From Actinomycetales bacterium (GTDB lineage: Bacteria; Actinomycetota; Actinomycetes; Actinomycetales; Microbacteriaceae), in NCBI GenBank assembly GCA_015655255.1, contig JAATFJ010000257.1, positions 1 to 10,123 of the forward strand: a stretch of 10,123 nt of DNA, given 5' to 3'. The stretch's first letter is position 1, and each line of letters opens with the position of its first letter. Of this stretch, positions 1-7,214 are shown piece after piece. A model generated the notes under the pieces. It saw nothing but the letters and a program-made list of their open reading frames with translations, was not told the DNA's origin and searched no databases. Position numbers and translations under genes: made by a program.

Positions 1-291
1 CACTCCGATGAGCGCGGTGTTCGCGTCATCACCAGAGGCGAGACCGGAAAGACCAAAGTCGGAGAACGGATTGCCCGCGAAGGCGAATGGGCTGTCCACG
101 GCCGTCATGTTGAAGCCGTACAGGATCCAGAGCACCGCGATCAGCCCGATGGAGCCGAAGCTCATCATCATCATGCTGACGACGCTCTTCGCCTTAACGA
201 GTCCCCCGTAGAAGAACGCGACGCCTGGCGTCATGAGCAGAACCAGCGCCGTCGCGGTAATACCCCACGAGATGTTGCCGGGAGCATCCAT
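1..291 (-). CDS. amt: Ammonium transporter (Amt/MEP/Rh family), N-terminal 97 residues; 3' part lies outside the window
   Basis: This is the beginning of a membrane channel that takes up ammonium or ammonia. The ATG at 291-289 begins MDAPGNISWG. The run LLMTPGVAFFYGGLV at about residues 19-33 is the family hallmark of the first membrane helix. It is followed by KAKSVVSMMMM and a second helix ending VLWILYGF, as in AmtB (compare MTPGLALFYGGLV). The frame stays open to the window edge, so the pore residues (the twin histidines and the Phe gate) are not visible. A GAGG Shine-Dalgarno element sits 7 nt before the ATG and supports this start. I see no cleavable signal peptide, and the protein seems to start close to the first helix. 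A GlnR-type box about 74 nt upstream of the start suggests control by nitrogen supply. A glnB/glnK gene often follows amt in actinobacteria but would be outside the window. Confidence 0.95.
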   Translation of the reverse strand, partial: MDAPGNISWGITATALVLLMTPGVAFFYGGLVKAKSVVSMMMMSFGSIGLIAVLWILYGFNMTAVDSPFAFAGNPFSDFGLSGLASGDDANTALIGV

Positions 292-364
292 AGGAAAACC
301 TCACATCCGAAGTAATAGAGAGCTTCAGTGTGTCGAGGTCCGATTTCTGATATGCGCGAGCTTT

Positions 365-380
365 GTTTCGTCGCCGTTAC
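365..380 (-). promoter_or_regulatory. Putative GlnR-binding box upstream of amt
   Basis: Read on the minus strand this site is GTAAC, six bases (GGCGAC), then GAAAC. That is an exact match to the actinobacterial GlnR half-site pair GTnAC-N6-GAAAC. It lies 74 nt upstream of the amt ATG in the 116-bp gap between zapE and amt. amt genes are classic GlnR targets in Streptomyces and Mycobacterium. A second GTTAC lies 20 nt further upstream, but it is out of the 22-nt phase expected of a double box and its partner half-site (AGCCC) is poor. I count one box only. I cannot place the -10 and -35 elements with confidence; TATTAC at 317-312 (minus) is one candidate -10. Confidence 0.6.
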
Positions 381-395
381 AGACGGGCTCCGTGG

Positions 396-411
396 GTAAC
401 CATCAGGTTAC
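396..411 (-). terminator. Small hairpin overlapping the zapE stop codon (weak terminator candidate)
   Basis: GTAACC and GGTTAC form a perfect 6-bp inverted repeat around a 4-nt loop. The TAA stop of zapE (410-408) lies inside the stem. No T-run follows, so intrinsic termination is uncertain. It could separate zapE transcription from the amt promoter, or it may be chance. Confidence 0.25.
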
Positions 412-1454
412 GTGGGACTGGTGGTCTCCGCTGAATGCGTCAGTGCGTTGAGTCGAGAGATGGCGCGGAGGTACTTCTTCCGGTATCCCCCGCCGAGCAT
501 CTCCTCCGAGAAGACGCGATCCAGACCGACGCCCGTCGCGACGAGAGGGATCTGCGCATCGTAGAGCCTGTCGACGAAGGCGACGAGACGCAGCGCCTCC
601 GACTGGTCGGTGAGCACCCGCACGTCGCGCAGCCCCACGAGGGAGAGACCGTCGATCATGCGGATATAGCGCGAGGGATGCACCTGGGCGAGATGTGCGA
701 TGAAGCCGTCGAAGTCATCGTCGGACACGGTGCCGTCGACCTCGGAGAGGGCATGCGCGTAGCCGTCCTCGTCCTGCACGAGGGAGGTCCCGTCGATGGA
801 TCGCTGACGGAAGTCCACGCCATCGATGCGGATCGTCTGGAAGCGGTCCGCCATGTGCTGGATCTCGCGGAGGAAGTCCTGCGCGGCGAAGCGCCCCTCC
901 CCCAGTGCGTTCGGCGGTGTGTTCGACGTCGCAGCGAGACGGGTTCCCGAGGGGACGAGCTCGCCGAGGAGACGGGTCATGACCATGGTGTCGCCCGGAT
1001 CATCGAGCTCGAACTCGTCGATGCACAGCAGATCGGCTCCGCGGAGGAGGTCGACGGTGTTCTTGTATCCCATCGCGCCCACCAGGGCGGTGTACTCGAT
1101 GAAGGAGCCGAAGTACTTCCTCCGGGCGGGAACGGCGTGGTAGATCGCGGCGAGCAGATGTGTCTTGCCCACCCCGAAGCCTCCGTCGAGGTACACGCCG
1201 GGCTTGAGTGCGGGTTCCTTCTTCGACCGCCCGAAGAATCCGGTCCTCTTCGTCGGCGCTCCTGCCGTGGCGAAATGCTGCAGCAGTTCCTTCGACTCCG
1301 CCTGCGAGGGGTACTCGGGATCGGCCCGGTAGCTCTCGAACGTGGCGCCGTCGAACTGCGGCGGCGGGACGAGACTCGCGAGCATCTCGGCACCGCTCAT
1401 GGTCGGCTCGCGGTCGGCGAGATGGACGATGAGGGCACCGGTCGCGGGAGTCAT
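408..1454 (-). CDS. zapE: AFG1/ZapE-family P-loop ATPase (cell division protein ZapE homologue)
   Basis: Predicted cytoplasmic ATPase of 348 residues. Visible motifs are Walker [10 protein letters not shown] (91-99), Walker [10 protein letters not shown] (142-150, D146/E147), a sensor-1-like ATSNTPP (175-181) and the conserved segment [12 protein letters not shown] (188-199). These match the AFG1/ZapE family. In E. coli, ZapE associates with the division machinery; mitochondrial Afg1 helps turn over respiratory-chain subunits. Which role applies in actinobacteria is not known to me. The ATG at 1454 is preferred because AGGAAA lies just upstream and the N-terminus has the family pattern (LADREPT, then LVPPPQF at 28-34). 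A longer reading from 1532 adds an Arg-rich stretch unlike the family; a shorter start at 1400 lacks a Shine-Dalgarno sequence. It is divergent from sseA across 141 bp, which must hold both promoters. Confidence 0.93.
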   Translation of the reverse strand: MTPATGALIVHLADREPTMSGAEMLASLVPPPQFDGATFESYRADPEYPSQAESKELLQHFATAGAPTKRTGFFGRSKKEPALKPGVYLDGGFGVGKTHLLAAIYHAVPARRKYFGSFIEYTALVGAMGYKNTVDLLRGADLLCIDEFELDDPGDTMVMTRLLGELVPSGTRLAATSNTPPNALGEGRFAAQDFLREIQHMADRFQTIRIDGVDFRQRSIDGTSLVQDEDGYAHALSEVDGTVSDDDFDGFIAHLAQVHPSRYIRMIDGLSLVGLRDVRVLTDQSEALRLVAFVDRLYDAQIPLVATGVGLDRVFSEEMLGGGYRKKYLRAISRLNALTHSAETTSPT

Positions 1455-1595
1455 TCGTTTCCTATGTCGAAGTCTTACGATTCGCGCGCGGGCGCACAAG
1501 ATCGGATCTATCGTCGATGGGGACGGCTCCACACTACGCCGTCACGGTGCGAGGACACTCGTGCCGGGAGCACACCCTTTCGCCGAGGAGCCACC

Positions 1596-2489
1596 GTGAC
1601 CATCGAGATCGATTCTTCCAGCCCGAAGTTCGCCGAGTACGCCGAGCCGGGACGCCTCGTGAGTACGAGCTGGCTCGCCGAACACCTCGGTGAGCCGGGC
1701 CTGGCCGTCGTCGAGTCCGACGAGGACGTGCTCCTCTACGAGACGGGCCACATCCCCGGAGCTGTCAAGGTCGACTGGCACACCGAGCTCAACGACCCCG
1801 TCGTGCGCGACTACGTCGACGGGGAGGGCTTCGCGAAGCTCCTCAGTCGCAAGGGCATCGCCCGCGACGACACGGTCGTCATCTACGGTGACAAGAACAA
1901 CTGGTGGGCGGCCTACGCGCTCTGGGTGTTCTCGCTCTTCGGCCACGAGGACGTCCGCCTCCTCGACGGCGGCCGCGACCGCTGGATCGCCGAGGGCCGC
2001 GAGCTGACGACCGCACCGTCGACGAAGGCGCCCACCGAATACCCCATCGTCGAGCGGGACGACACCCTGCTGCGCGCCTATAAGGAGGATGTGCTCGCCC
2101 ACCTCGGCAAGCCCCTCATCGACGTTCGCTCCCCTGAGGAATACAGCGGGGAACGCACCACCGCTCCCGCCTACCCGGAGGAAGGCACGCTGCGCGCGGG
2201 CCACATCCCCACAGCGCAGAGCGTGCCGTGGGGCAAGGCAGTCGCGGAGGACGGTGGATTCAAGAGCCGTGCGGAGCTCGACGCCATCTACAAGGACGGT
2301 GCGGGTCTCTCCGACGGCGACGAGGTCGTCGCCTACTGCCGTATCGGGGAGCGTTCCAGTCACACCTGGTTCGTGCTCAAGCACCTTCTCGGCTTCGAGA
2401 ACGTCCGCAACTACGACGGCTCCTGGACCGAGTGGGGCAGCGCGGTGCGCGTCCCCATCGTCACGGGATCGGAGCCGGGCACGCTCTGA
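1596..2489 (+). CDS. sseA: Thiosulfate sulfurtransferase with two rhodanese domains (SseA/CysA2 type)
   Basis: Cytoplasmic rhodanese of 297 residues, the usual length for a two-domain sulfurtransferase. It would move sulfane sulfur from thiosulfate or a similar donor to a thiol or cyanide acceptor through a persulfide on Cys248. The catalytic loop [11 protein letters not shown] starts at Cys248 in the C-terminal domain (about 160-285) and matches the mycobacterial CysA2-type loop. The N-terminal domain (about 20-135) carries YGDKNNWW with Asp99 at the loop position, so it is the usual inactive, structural domain. Rhodanese signatures GHIPGAV (51-57), IDVRSPEEY (175-183) and AGHIPTA (201-207) are present. 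The GTG at 1596 is chosen because GAGGAG ends 5 nt before it; the frame stays open upstream only as antisense to zapE. sufE follows after 10 nt, so the two are probably co-transcribed and functionally linked, as with the M. tuberculosis sseA-Rv3284 pair (from memory). Confidence 0.94.
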   Translation: MTIEIDSSSPKFAEYAEPGRLVSTSWLAEHLGEPGLAVVESDEDVLLYETGHIPGAVKVDWHTELNDPVVRDYVDGEGFAKLLSRKGIARDDTVVIYGDKNNWWAAYALWVFSLFGHEDVRLLDGGRDRWIAEGRELTTAPSTKAPTEYPIVERDDTLLRAYKEDVLAHLGKPLIDVRSPEEYSGERTTAPAYPEEGTLRAGHIPTAQSVPWGKAVAEDGGFKSRAELDAIYKDGAGLSDGDEVVAYCRIGERSSHTWFVLKHLLGFENVRNYDGSWTEWGSAVRVPIVTGSEPGTL

Positions 2490-2499
2490 GCGTGTGACA

Positions 2500-2940
2500 A
2501 TGTCAGGAATGAGCACCACGCACGTTCCTGAGACCCTCGCGGAGATCCGCGACGACTTCCTCGACCTGCCGGAATCGGAGCGTCTGCAGTTGCTGCTGGA
2601 GTTCTCGCAGGAGCTGCCCGAGGTCCCCGTGGAACTGGCGAACTTCCCCGAGATGTGCGAGCGCGTTGCGGAATGCCAATCGCCCGTCTACATCTACGTC
2701 TCCGTCGAGGACGGTGTTGTCGCGATGCACGCAACCGCTCCTCGCGAGGCACCGACGACGCGCGGCTTCGCGAGCATCCTCGTGCAGGGCATCACGGGGC
2801 TCTCCCCCGATGAGGTCCTCGCCATCCCCGACGACTATCCGCAGAGCATCGGCCTTACGCGCGCCGTGTCGCCGCTGCGGATCGGCGGGATGACGGGGAT
2901 GCTCATGCGGGCGAAAAAGCAGGTGCGCCAGAAGCGCTGA
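2500..2940 (+). CDS. sufE: SufE-family sulfur acceptor protein
   Basis: Protein of 146 residues that matches the SufE family in length and pattern. The signatures are FLDLPESERLQLLLEFS (20-36), the acceptor-loop cysteine in AECQSPVY (Cys59), APTTRGFASIL (84-94) and SPLRIGGMTGML (124-135). SufE normally accepts persulfide sulfur from the cysteine desulfurase SufS and stimulates it during Fe-S cluster assembly. No SufS or other suf gene is visible here. The partner by position is the rhodanese SseA, 10 nt upstream, so sulfur may come from that enzyme (inference). The start is uncertain: ATG 2500 and ATG 2509 are both in frame and neither has a well-spaced Shine-Dalgarno sequence. This favours translation coupled to the sseA stop. 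A second cysteine, Cys53, lies near the acceptor cysteine. The 3' end converges on the hydrolase gene with a 4-bp gap. Confidence 0.92.
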   Translation: MSGMSTTHVPETLAEIRDDFLDLPESERLQLLLEFSQELPEVPVELANFPEMCERVAECQSPVYIYVSVEDGVVAMHATAPREAPTTRGFASILVQGITGLSPDEVLAIPDDYPQSIGLTRAVSPLRIGGMTGMLMRAKKQVRQKR

Positions 2941-2944
2941 GGTC

Positions 2945-4126
2945 TCAGGCCGAGGGCGCCACGTCCTGCGCGGTCGACGCACCATCGAGGCCGTGCGCAT
3001 TCGCCCACTCCACGATGGCCTCCGTCCATCCGTCCTCGTCGTAGTTCCAGATCTTCGTGTGCCGGGCGACGCGGAACGTCCGCATCGTCACGATGTCCGG
3101 ACGCGCCTCGGCGAGTGCATGCGAGGCATCGGAGGGGACGTAGCCGTCGTCGTCGCTGTGCAGAAGGAGAATGGGCACGTGCAGCTCGTCGGCGCGCGCC
3201 ACCATGTCCAGCCGGTCGAAGCGGATCGCCTCATCTGCTCCGCTCAGCCGTGCCGTGAGCGGCGAGGACAGCGCCGACATCGCGAGATCGGGCAGCGGGC
3301 CGCGCACACCCGTCTCCTTCGCCTGGAAACGGAGGACCGTACGCCAGTCGACGACCGGCGAGTCGAGGACGAGGCCGACGATCGCGTCACGATGCCCCGA
3401 AGACACGAGTGTCTGCAGAGCGATCGCACCGCCCATCGACCAGCCCATGAGCACGATGCGCTGCGCGCCGTGCCGCAGGGCGTGGCCGATCGCCGCATCG
3501 ACATCGTGCCATTCGGCCACGCCCAGCGCATAGCCGCCCGTGCGGCTCCGCGGCGCCTCGCCGTCGTTGCGGTAGGAGACGACGAGGGTCGGCATCCCCA
3601 TCGCGTGGAAGACGGGGACGGCCCGGAGGCATTCCGCGCGCGTCGCGCCGCGCCCGTGCACCTGCACGACCCACGTCGAAGAGGAAGCGGGGAAATACCA
3701 GGCGGGGCACGGTCCCGATGGCGCGCCAATGAGCACGCCTTCCCACGGCAGATGCAGTTCGGACGGCGTCGTGTAATACCACCCGCTGAACGCGGCACCC
3801 CGGTCCAGACCCTTGCCGGGCTCGATCTGGGTGAGGAGTTTGCGTCGCACGCGCGCGCTGTCCAGGCTGAGCACGGTGCCGAGCTTCACATAGCCGTTGC
3901 CGCCGCCCGTGAACAGACCATAGCGGCCGGGGAGTTCCGTATCGGCCGTGCGGGACAACTCGATGGTCTGCGCGGCCGTGTCCACCGCGAGGATCTGCGT
4001 ATCGGTGCGACGATTCGTCGGCGTGACGACCTTTCGAGCGACGACGAGGACGAACATCGCCGTCCCGACGACGAACGCGATCGCTGCGGGGACCAGCAGA
4101 GCGACGGCGTGCCTGAGAGTCTTCAT
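2945..4126 (-). CDS. Membrane-anchored alpha/beta hydrolase
   Basis: Protein of 393 residues. Residues 7-30 form one hydrophobic segment after a short basic start (MKTLRH), best read as an N-terminal membrane anchor or uncleaved signal; the catalytic part would then face outward. The alpha/beta hydrolase core runs from about 150 to 378. It has an oxyanion-region HGRG (157-160), nucleophile elbow GWSMGG with Ser230, acid in HSDDDGYVP (probably Asp327) and base in ARHTKIW (His356). These form a complete catalytic triad. Residues 40-130 form a poorly conserved extra domain I do not recognise. The substrate cannot be told from sequence; esterase or peptidase activity is possible. The ATG at 4126 follows AGGAAG closely. 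The gene starts 25 bp from the divergent DUF3000 gene, so its promoter must lie within DUF3000 coding sequence. Its stop lies 4 bp from that of sufE. Confidence 0.9.
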   Translation of the reverse strand: MKTLRHAVALLVPAAIAFVVGTAMFVLVVARKVVTPTNRRTDTQILAVDTAAQTIELSRTADTELPGRYGLFTGGGNGYVKLGTVLSLDSARVRRKLLTQIEPGKGLDRGAAFSGWYYTTPSELHLPWEGVLIGAPSGPCPAWYFPASSSTWVVQVHGRGATRAECLRAVPVFHAMGMPTLVVSYRNDGEAPRSRTGGYALGVAEWHDVDAAIGHALRHGAQRIVLMGWSMGGAIALQTLVSSGHRDAIVGLVLDSPVVDWRTVLRFQAKETGVRGPLPDLAMSALSSPLTARLSGADEAIRFDRLDMVARADELHVPILLLHSDDDGYVPSDASHALAEARPDIVTMRTFRVARHTKIWNYDEDGWTEAIVEWANAHGLDGASTAQDVAPSA

Positions 4127-4139
4127 CGCTTCCTGACTC

Positions 4140-4145
4140 TAGCCT
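4140..4145 (+). promoter_or_regulatory. Candidate -10 hexamer for a leaderless DUF3000 transcript
   Basis: TAGCCT fits the actinobacterial -10 pattern TANNNT and ends 6 nt before the GTG start at 4152. That spacing would put the transcription start at or next to the start codon. No Shine-Dalgarno sequence is present before the GTG, which agrees with leaderless translation. I found no convincing -35 element at the right distance. Confidence 0.4.
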
Positions 4146-4151
4146 GTTGGC

Positions 4152-4733
4152 GTGACCGCACATCCCGCCGCCGGAGCGTTCTTCCAGAGAACGACGGAAG
4201 AACTGCGCGCCACGCTCTTCCGTGGCGACATCACGGTGCGCGAGATCGCGGCGCCGCAGGGCCTCGCGCCCTTCTCGTTCGCCTTCGCCGCGGATGTGCG
4301 TCCCGACGATCACGGCGACTCGGCGTACGGCACGGGCCGCTTCGTGCTCCTGCACGACCCGGAGAAGCCCGCGGCGTGGAACGGCGCCTGGCGGATTGTC
4401 TCCTTCGCCCAGGCTCCGCTGGAGCCGGAGATCGGCACCGACCCGCTCCTCGCCGACGTCGCCTGGTCTTGGCTCGTGGACGCCCTGGAATCCCGTGGTG
4501 CCCACTACCACTCCGCCTCCGGGACCTCGACGAAGACCCTATCCAAGGGATTCGGCGGCCTTGCCGCGGAGGGCGATGGTGCGCAGATCGAGGTGCGCGC
4601 ATCGTGGACCCCCGAACCCGAATTCCTCCCGCATGCGGAGGCCTGGGTGGAGTTCGTCGGCATGCTCGCCGGCCTCCCCCCGGGAGCAGAGAACATCGAT
4701 GTGCTGAGCGCACGGAAGGCGTCACGTGCCTGA
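4152..4733 (+). CDS. DUF3000 family protein, function unknown
   Basis: Soluble protein of 193 residues recognised as DUF3000, an actinobacterial family without an assigned function. Characteristic stretches are FRGDITVREIAAPQGLAPFS (23-42, typical of the family N-terminus), LADVAWSWLVDAL (about 100-112) and the C-terminal WVEFVGMLAGLPPG. I see no signal peptide, membrane segment or catalytic motif. The GTG at 4152 lacks a Shine-Dalgarno element but sits just after a TANNNT hexamer, so a leaderless mRNA is likely. The stop overlaps the RNase D gene by 8 bp, which suggests translational coupling. From memory, the DUF3000-RNase D pairing is also seen in mycobacteria (Rv2680-Rv2681), which hints at a role linked to RNA metabolism, but this is inference from position only. 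Confidence 0.88.
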   Translation: MTAHPAAGAFFQRTTEELRATLFRGDITVREIAAPQGLAPFSFAFAADVRPDDHGDSAYGTGRFVLLHDPEKPAAWNGAWRIVSFAQAPLEPEIGTDPLLADVAWSWLVDALESRGAHYHSASGTSTKTLSKGFGGLAAEGDGAQIEVRASWTPEPEFLPHAEAWVEFVGMLAGLPPGAENIDVLSARKASRA

Positions 4734-5922
4734 TTACTTTGTGACCGATACGGCACCGGCCTTCGCCGCCGCCTGCGAGGCTCTGGCAGCGGGGACGGGA
4801 CCTGTCGCTGTGGATGTCGAACGCGCCTCCGGCTTCCGCTATTCGCAGCGCGCCTACCTCGTGCAGGTGTTCCGGCAGGATGCGGGCGTCTTCCTCTTCG
4901 ATCCTCCGGCGATCGGGGACTTCGCCCCTCTGCAGGCGGCGATCGGCGAGACGGAATGGGTGTTCCACGCCGCGAGCCAAGACCTCCCCTCGCTGCGCGA
5001 GCTCGCCCTCGACCCGCCGTCGATCTTCGACACGGAGCTCGCCTCCCGCCTCCTCGGCCATGAGCGCGTGGGGCTCGGCGCCGTCGTCGAGGAAACCCTG
5101 GGCATCACTCTCAAGAAAGAGCACTCTGCGGCCGACTGGTCCACGCGTCCGCTCCCGGAATCCTGGCTCGAGTACGCAGCCCTCGATGTTCTCTATCTCC
5201 TCGACGTCGAAGAGATCCTTCGCCGCGAACTCCGCGAACAGGGGAAGACGGAGTTCGCCGAGGAGGAGTTCGCCCATACCCTCGCCGTGCAGCCCAAGCC
5301 GCCCCGGGAGGAGCCCTGGCGACGCCTGCGCGGCCTGCACAGCGTCCGCGGAGGACGGAACCTCGCCGTCGCACGCGCGCTCTGGGAGGCACGAGAGTCC
5401 TACGCCCGTGAGCAGGATCTCGCACCCGGACGTCTCGTTCCCGACCGGGCGCTTGTGGCGGCCGTCCTCGCCAATCCGCAGAGCAAGAGCGCTCTCGCGC
5501 ACGTCGCTGATTTCACCGGACGGGCGAGCAGATCGCAGTTGGATCGGTGGTGGAACGCGATCGTCGAGGGACGCGCGAGCACCCTTCCTCCGCGGGAGCG
5601 TGCGGCTGCGCACGACACGATGCCGAACCACCGTTCCTGGCCGGAGCGCTTCCCCGAGGCCGATGCGCGCCTCAAGGCCGCACGTGCGGCAGTGGAGCAG
5701 AGGGCGGAAGAACTGCACATGCCCACCGAGAACCTACTCACCCCGGACTTCGTCCGCCGACTCTCCTGGGAACCGCCCGCTACGACGCCGGAGGCGATCG
5801 GCGCGTCACTCGGGGAGCTCGGCGCACGGCCCTGGCAAATTGACGAGACCGCACAGCGGATCGCCGACGCCTTTGTAGAGGCCGCGCAAGCGAGCGCCGA
5901 GGGCGTCCCTCAGGATTCGTAG
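4726..5922 (+). CDS. rnd: Ribonuclease D-like 3'-5' exonuclease with HRDC domain
   Basis: Protein of 398 residues. The N-terminal DEDDy exonuclease domain (about 1-170) shows all catalytic residues: Asp30 and Glu32 in VAVDVERA, Asp86 in HAASQDLPSL, and Tyr150 plus Asp154 in YAALDVLYLL. An HRDC nucleic-acid-binding domain follows (about 195-285), then a C-terminal region typical of actinobacterial RNase D homologues. RNase D trims the 3' ends of tRNA precursors and other structured RNAs in E. coli; the exact substrates in actinobacteria are less clear to me. The GTG start at 4726 lies inside the DUF3000 gene, with GGAAGG 6 nt before it, and overlaps that gene by 8 bp. The pair is therefore very likely one operon. 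fadA starts 75 bp after the stop. Confidence 0.93.
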   Translation: MPDYFVTDTAPAFAAACEALAAGTGPVAVDVERASGFRYSQRAYLVQVFRQDAGVFLFDPPAIGDFAPLQAAIGETEWVFHAASQDLPSLRELALDPPSIFDTELASRLLGHERVGLGAVVEETLGITLKKEHSAADWSTRPLPESWLEYAALDVLYLLDVEEILRRELREQGKTEFAEEEFAHTLAVQPKPPREEPWRRLRGLHSVRGGRNLAVARALWEARESYAREQDLAPGRLVPDRALVAAVLANPQSKSALAHVADFTGRASRSQLDRWWNAIVEGRASTLPPRERAAAHDTMPNHRSWPERFPEADARLKAARAAVEQRAEELHMPTENLLTPDFVRRLSWEPPATTPEAIGASLGELGARPWQIDETAQRIADAFVEAAQASAEGVPQDS

Positions 5923-5942
5923 AATCGACCCAAGCGATTCGG

Positions 5943-5962
5943 AGGGGGATTTGCATCCTCCT
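5943..5962 (+). other. 8-bp hairpin between the RNase D gene and fadA
   Basis: AGGGGGAT and ATCCTCCT pair around the loop TTGC, with one G-T wobble. No T-run follows. It may be a weak terminator of the DUF3000-rnd transcript or part of the fadA leader or promoter. It overlaps TACGCT (5962-5967), a TANNNT candidate -10 for fadA with TTCGGA 18 nt upstream. Confidence 0.3.
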
Positions 5963-5997
5963 ACGCTGGGAGTATTCCCCACAACAATGGAGGCAGA

Positions 5998-7203
5998 GTG
6001 GCCGAAATCTCCGATGTCTACTTCGTCGATGGCGTTCGCACCCCGTTCGGGCGCGCCGGAGAGAAGGGCATGTACTGGAACACGCGAGCAGACGATCTCG
6101 CGGTCAAAGCAACCATCGGACTCCTGGAGCGCAACGGTTCCGTCCCCCTCGACCGCATCGACGACGTGGCCATCGCCGCCACCTCGCAGACGGGCGACCA
6201 GGGACTGACGCTGGGACGTTCCGTCGCGATCCTCGCCGGGCTCCCCCAATCGGTGCCGGGGCTCGCGATCGAGCGCATGTGCGCGGGGGCGATGACGAGC
6301 GTGACGACGATGGGCGCATCGATCGGGATCGGGATGTACGACCTCGCTCTCGCCGGCGGCGTCGAACACATGGGGCGCCACCCCATCGGCGCGAACGCGG
6401 ATCCCAACCCGCGCTTCGTCGCAGAGAAGATGGTCGATCCCGGTGCGCTGAACATGGGTGTCACGGCAGAGCGCATCTTCGACCGATTCCCGCACCTCAC
6501 CAAGGAGCGCTCCGACCGCTACGGCATGCTCAGCCAGCACAAGGTGCAGGCCGCTTATGACGCAGGCAAGATCCAGCCCGACCTCGTGTCCGTCGCCGTC
6601 AAGAGCGCCGATGGCGCATGGGGGCTCGCTACGGAGGACGAGGGCCGCCGGCCCCAGACGACGATGGAGGACCTCGCCGGTCTGAAGACCCCGTTCCGTC
6701 CGCACGGACGCGTGACGGCGGGAACCTCGTCGCCGCTCACCGACGGAGCGACGATGTCGCTCCTCGCGGGGACCACGGCGGTCAAGGAGCTGGGCCTCAC
6801 GCCGAAGATGAAGCTCGTCTCCTTCGCATTCGCGGGCGTGCAGCCGGAGATCATGGGCATCGGCCCCATCCCCTCGACGGAGAAGGCCTTGAAGAAGGCG
6901 GGGCTCACGATCGATGACATCGGCCTCTTCGAGCTCAACGAGGCCTTCGCGGTCCAGGTCATCTCCCTGCTCGACCACTTCGGCATCGCCGACGACGACC
7001 CCCGCGTGAACCCCTGGGGCGGCGCCATCGCCGTCGGGCATCCGCTCGCGGCCTCCGGGGTGCGCCTCATGATCCAGCTCGCGGCGCAGTTCGCCGAGCG
7101 TCCGGACGTGCGCTACGGCCTCACGGCCATGTGCGTCGGCCTCGGCCAGGGGGGGTCCGTCATCTGGGAGAACCCGCACTACAACGGCAAGAAGCGGAAG
7201 TGA
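5998..7203 (+). CDS. fadA: Acetyl-CoA acyltransferase / 3-ketoacyl-CoA thiolase (beta-oxidation beta subunit)
   Basis: Thiolase of 401 residues, the full family length. It cleaves 3-ketoacyl-CoA with CoA to acetyl-CoA and a shortened acyl-CoA. The acyl-accepting nucleophile is Cys95 in ERMCAGAMTS. NEAF (314-317), His348 in GGAIAVGHPLAASG and Cys379 in MCVGLGQGG complete the active site. The N-terminus DVYFVDGVRTPFGRAGEKG is typical of actinobacterial FadA. The GTG at 5998 is chosen because GGAGG (5989-5993) ends 4 nt before it. The nearby ATG at 5987 is out of frame. fadB starts 11 nt after the stop, so the two should form the soluble cytoplasmic FadAB complex. The C-terminus ends in the basic tail GKKRK. 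A biosynthetic acetyl-CoA acetyltransferase role is possible but less likely beside fadB. Confidence 0.95.
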   Translation: MAEISDVYFVDGVRTPFGRAGEKGMYWNTRADDLAVKATIGLLERNGSVPLDRIDDVAIAATSQTGDQGLTLGRSVAILAGLPQSVPGLAIERMCAGAMTSVTTMGASIGIGMYDLALAGGVEHMGRHPIGANADPNPRFVAEKMVDPGALNMGVTAERIFDRFPHLTKERSDRYGMLSQHKVQAAYDAGKIQPDLVSVAVKSADGAWGLATEDEGRRPQTTMEDLAGLKTPFRPHGRVTAGTSSPLTDGATMSLLAGTTAVKELGLTPKMKLVSFAFAGVQPEIMGIGPIPSTEKALKKAGLTIDDIGLFELNEAFAVQVISLLDHFGIADDDPRVNPWGGAIAVGHPLAASGVRLMIQLAAQFAERPDVRYGLTAMCVGLGQGGSVIWENPHYNGKKRK

Positions 7204-7214
7204 GGGGCACCGAC

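Noticed and set aside
381..407. Second GlnR half-site pair next to the reported box (GTTAC-N6-AGCCC).
   Set aside because: The spacing to the good box is 20 nt instead of 22 and the second half-site is a poor match.
1455..1532. Extension of zapE to an ATG at 1532.
   Set aside because: The added 26 residues are Arg-rich and unlike the family, while AGGAAA precedes the ATG at 1454.
435..1595. A long plus-strand open frame antisense to zapE that joins the sseA frame without a stop.
   Set aside because: It is antisense to a gene with intact ATPase motifs, its product is low-complexity and Arg/Glu-rich, and sseA has its own Shine-Dalgarno sequence and start at 1596. It is a high-GC shadow.
1455..1595. 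Search for -35/-10 promoters in the zapE-sseA divergent gap.
   Set aside because: TATCGT (1509-1514) fits TANNNT, but no -35 lies at a proper distance; no promoter can be placed with confidence.
2993..4744. A 583-codon plus-strand open frame opposite the hydrolase gene.
   Set aside because: Arg-rich shadow of the hydrolase, whose full catalytic triad is seen on the minus strand; it also runs through the DUF3000 gene in the wrong frame.
4231..5718. A 495-codon minus-strand open frame opposite DUF3000 and the RNase D gene.
   Set aside because: It crosses two well-supported plus-strand genes and its N-terminal half is Arg/Pro-rich; a shadow.
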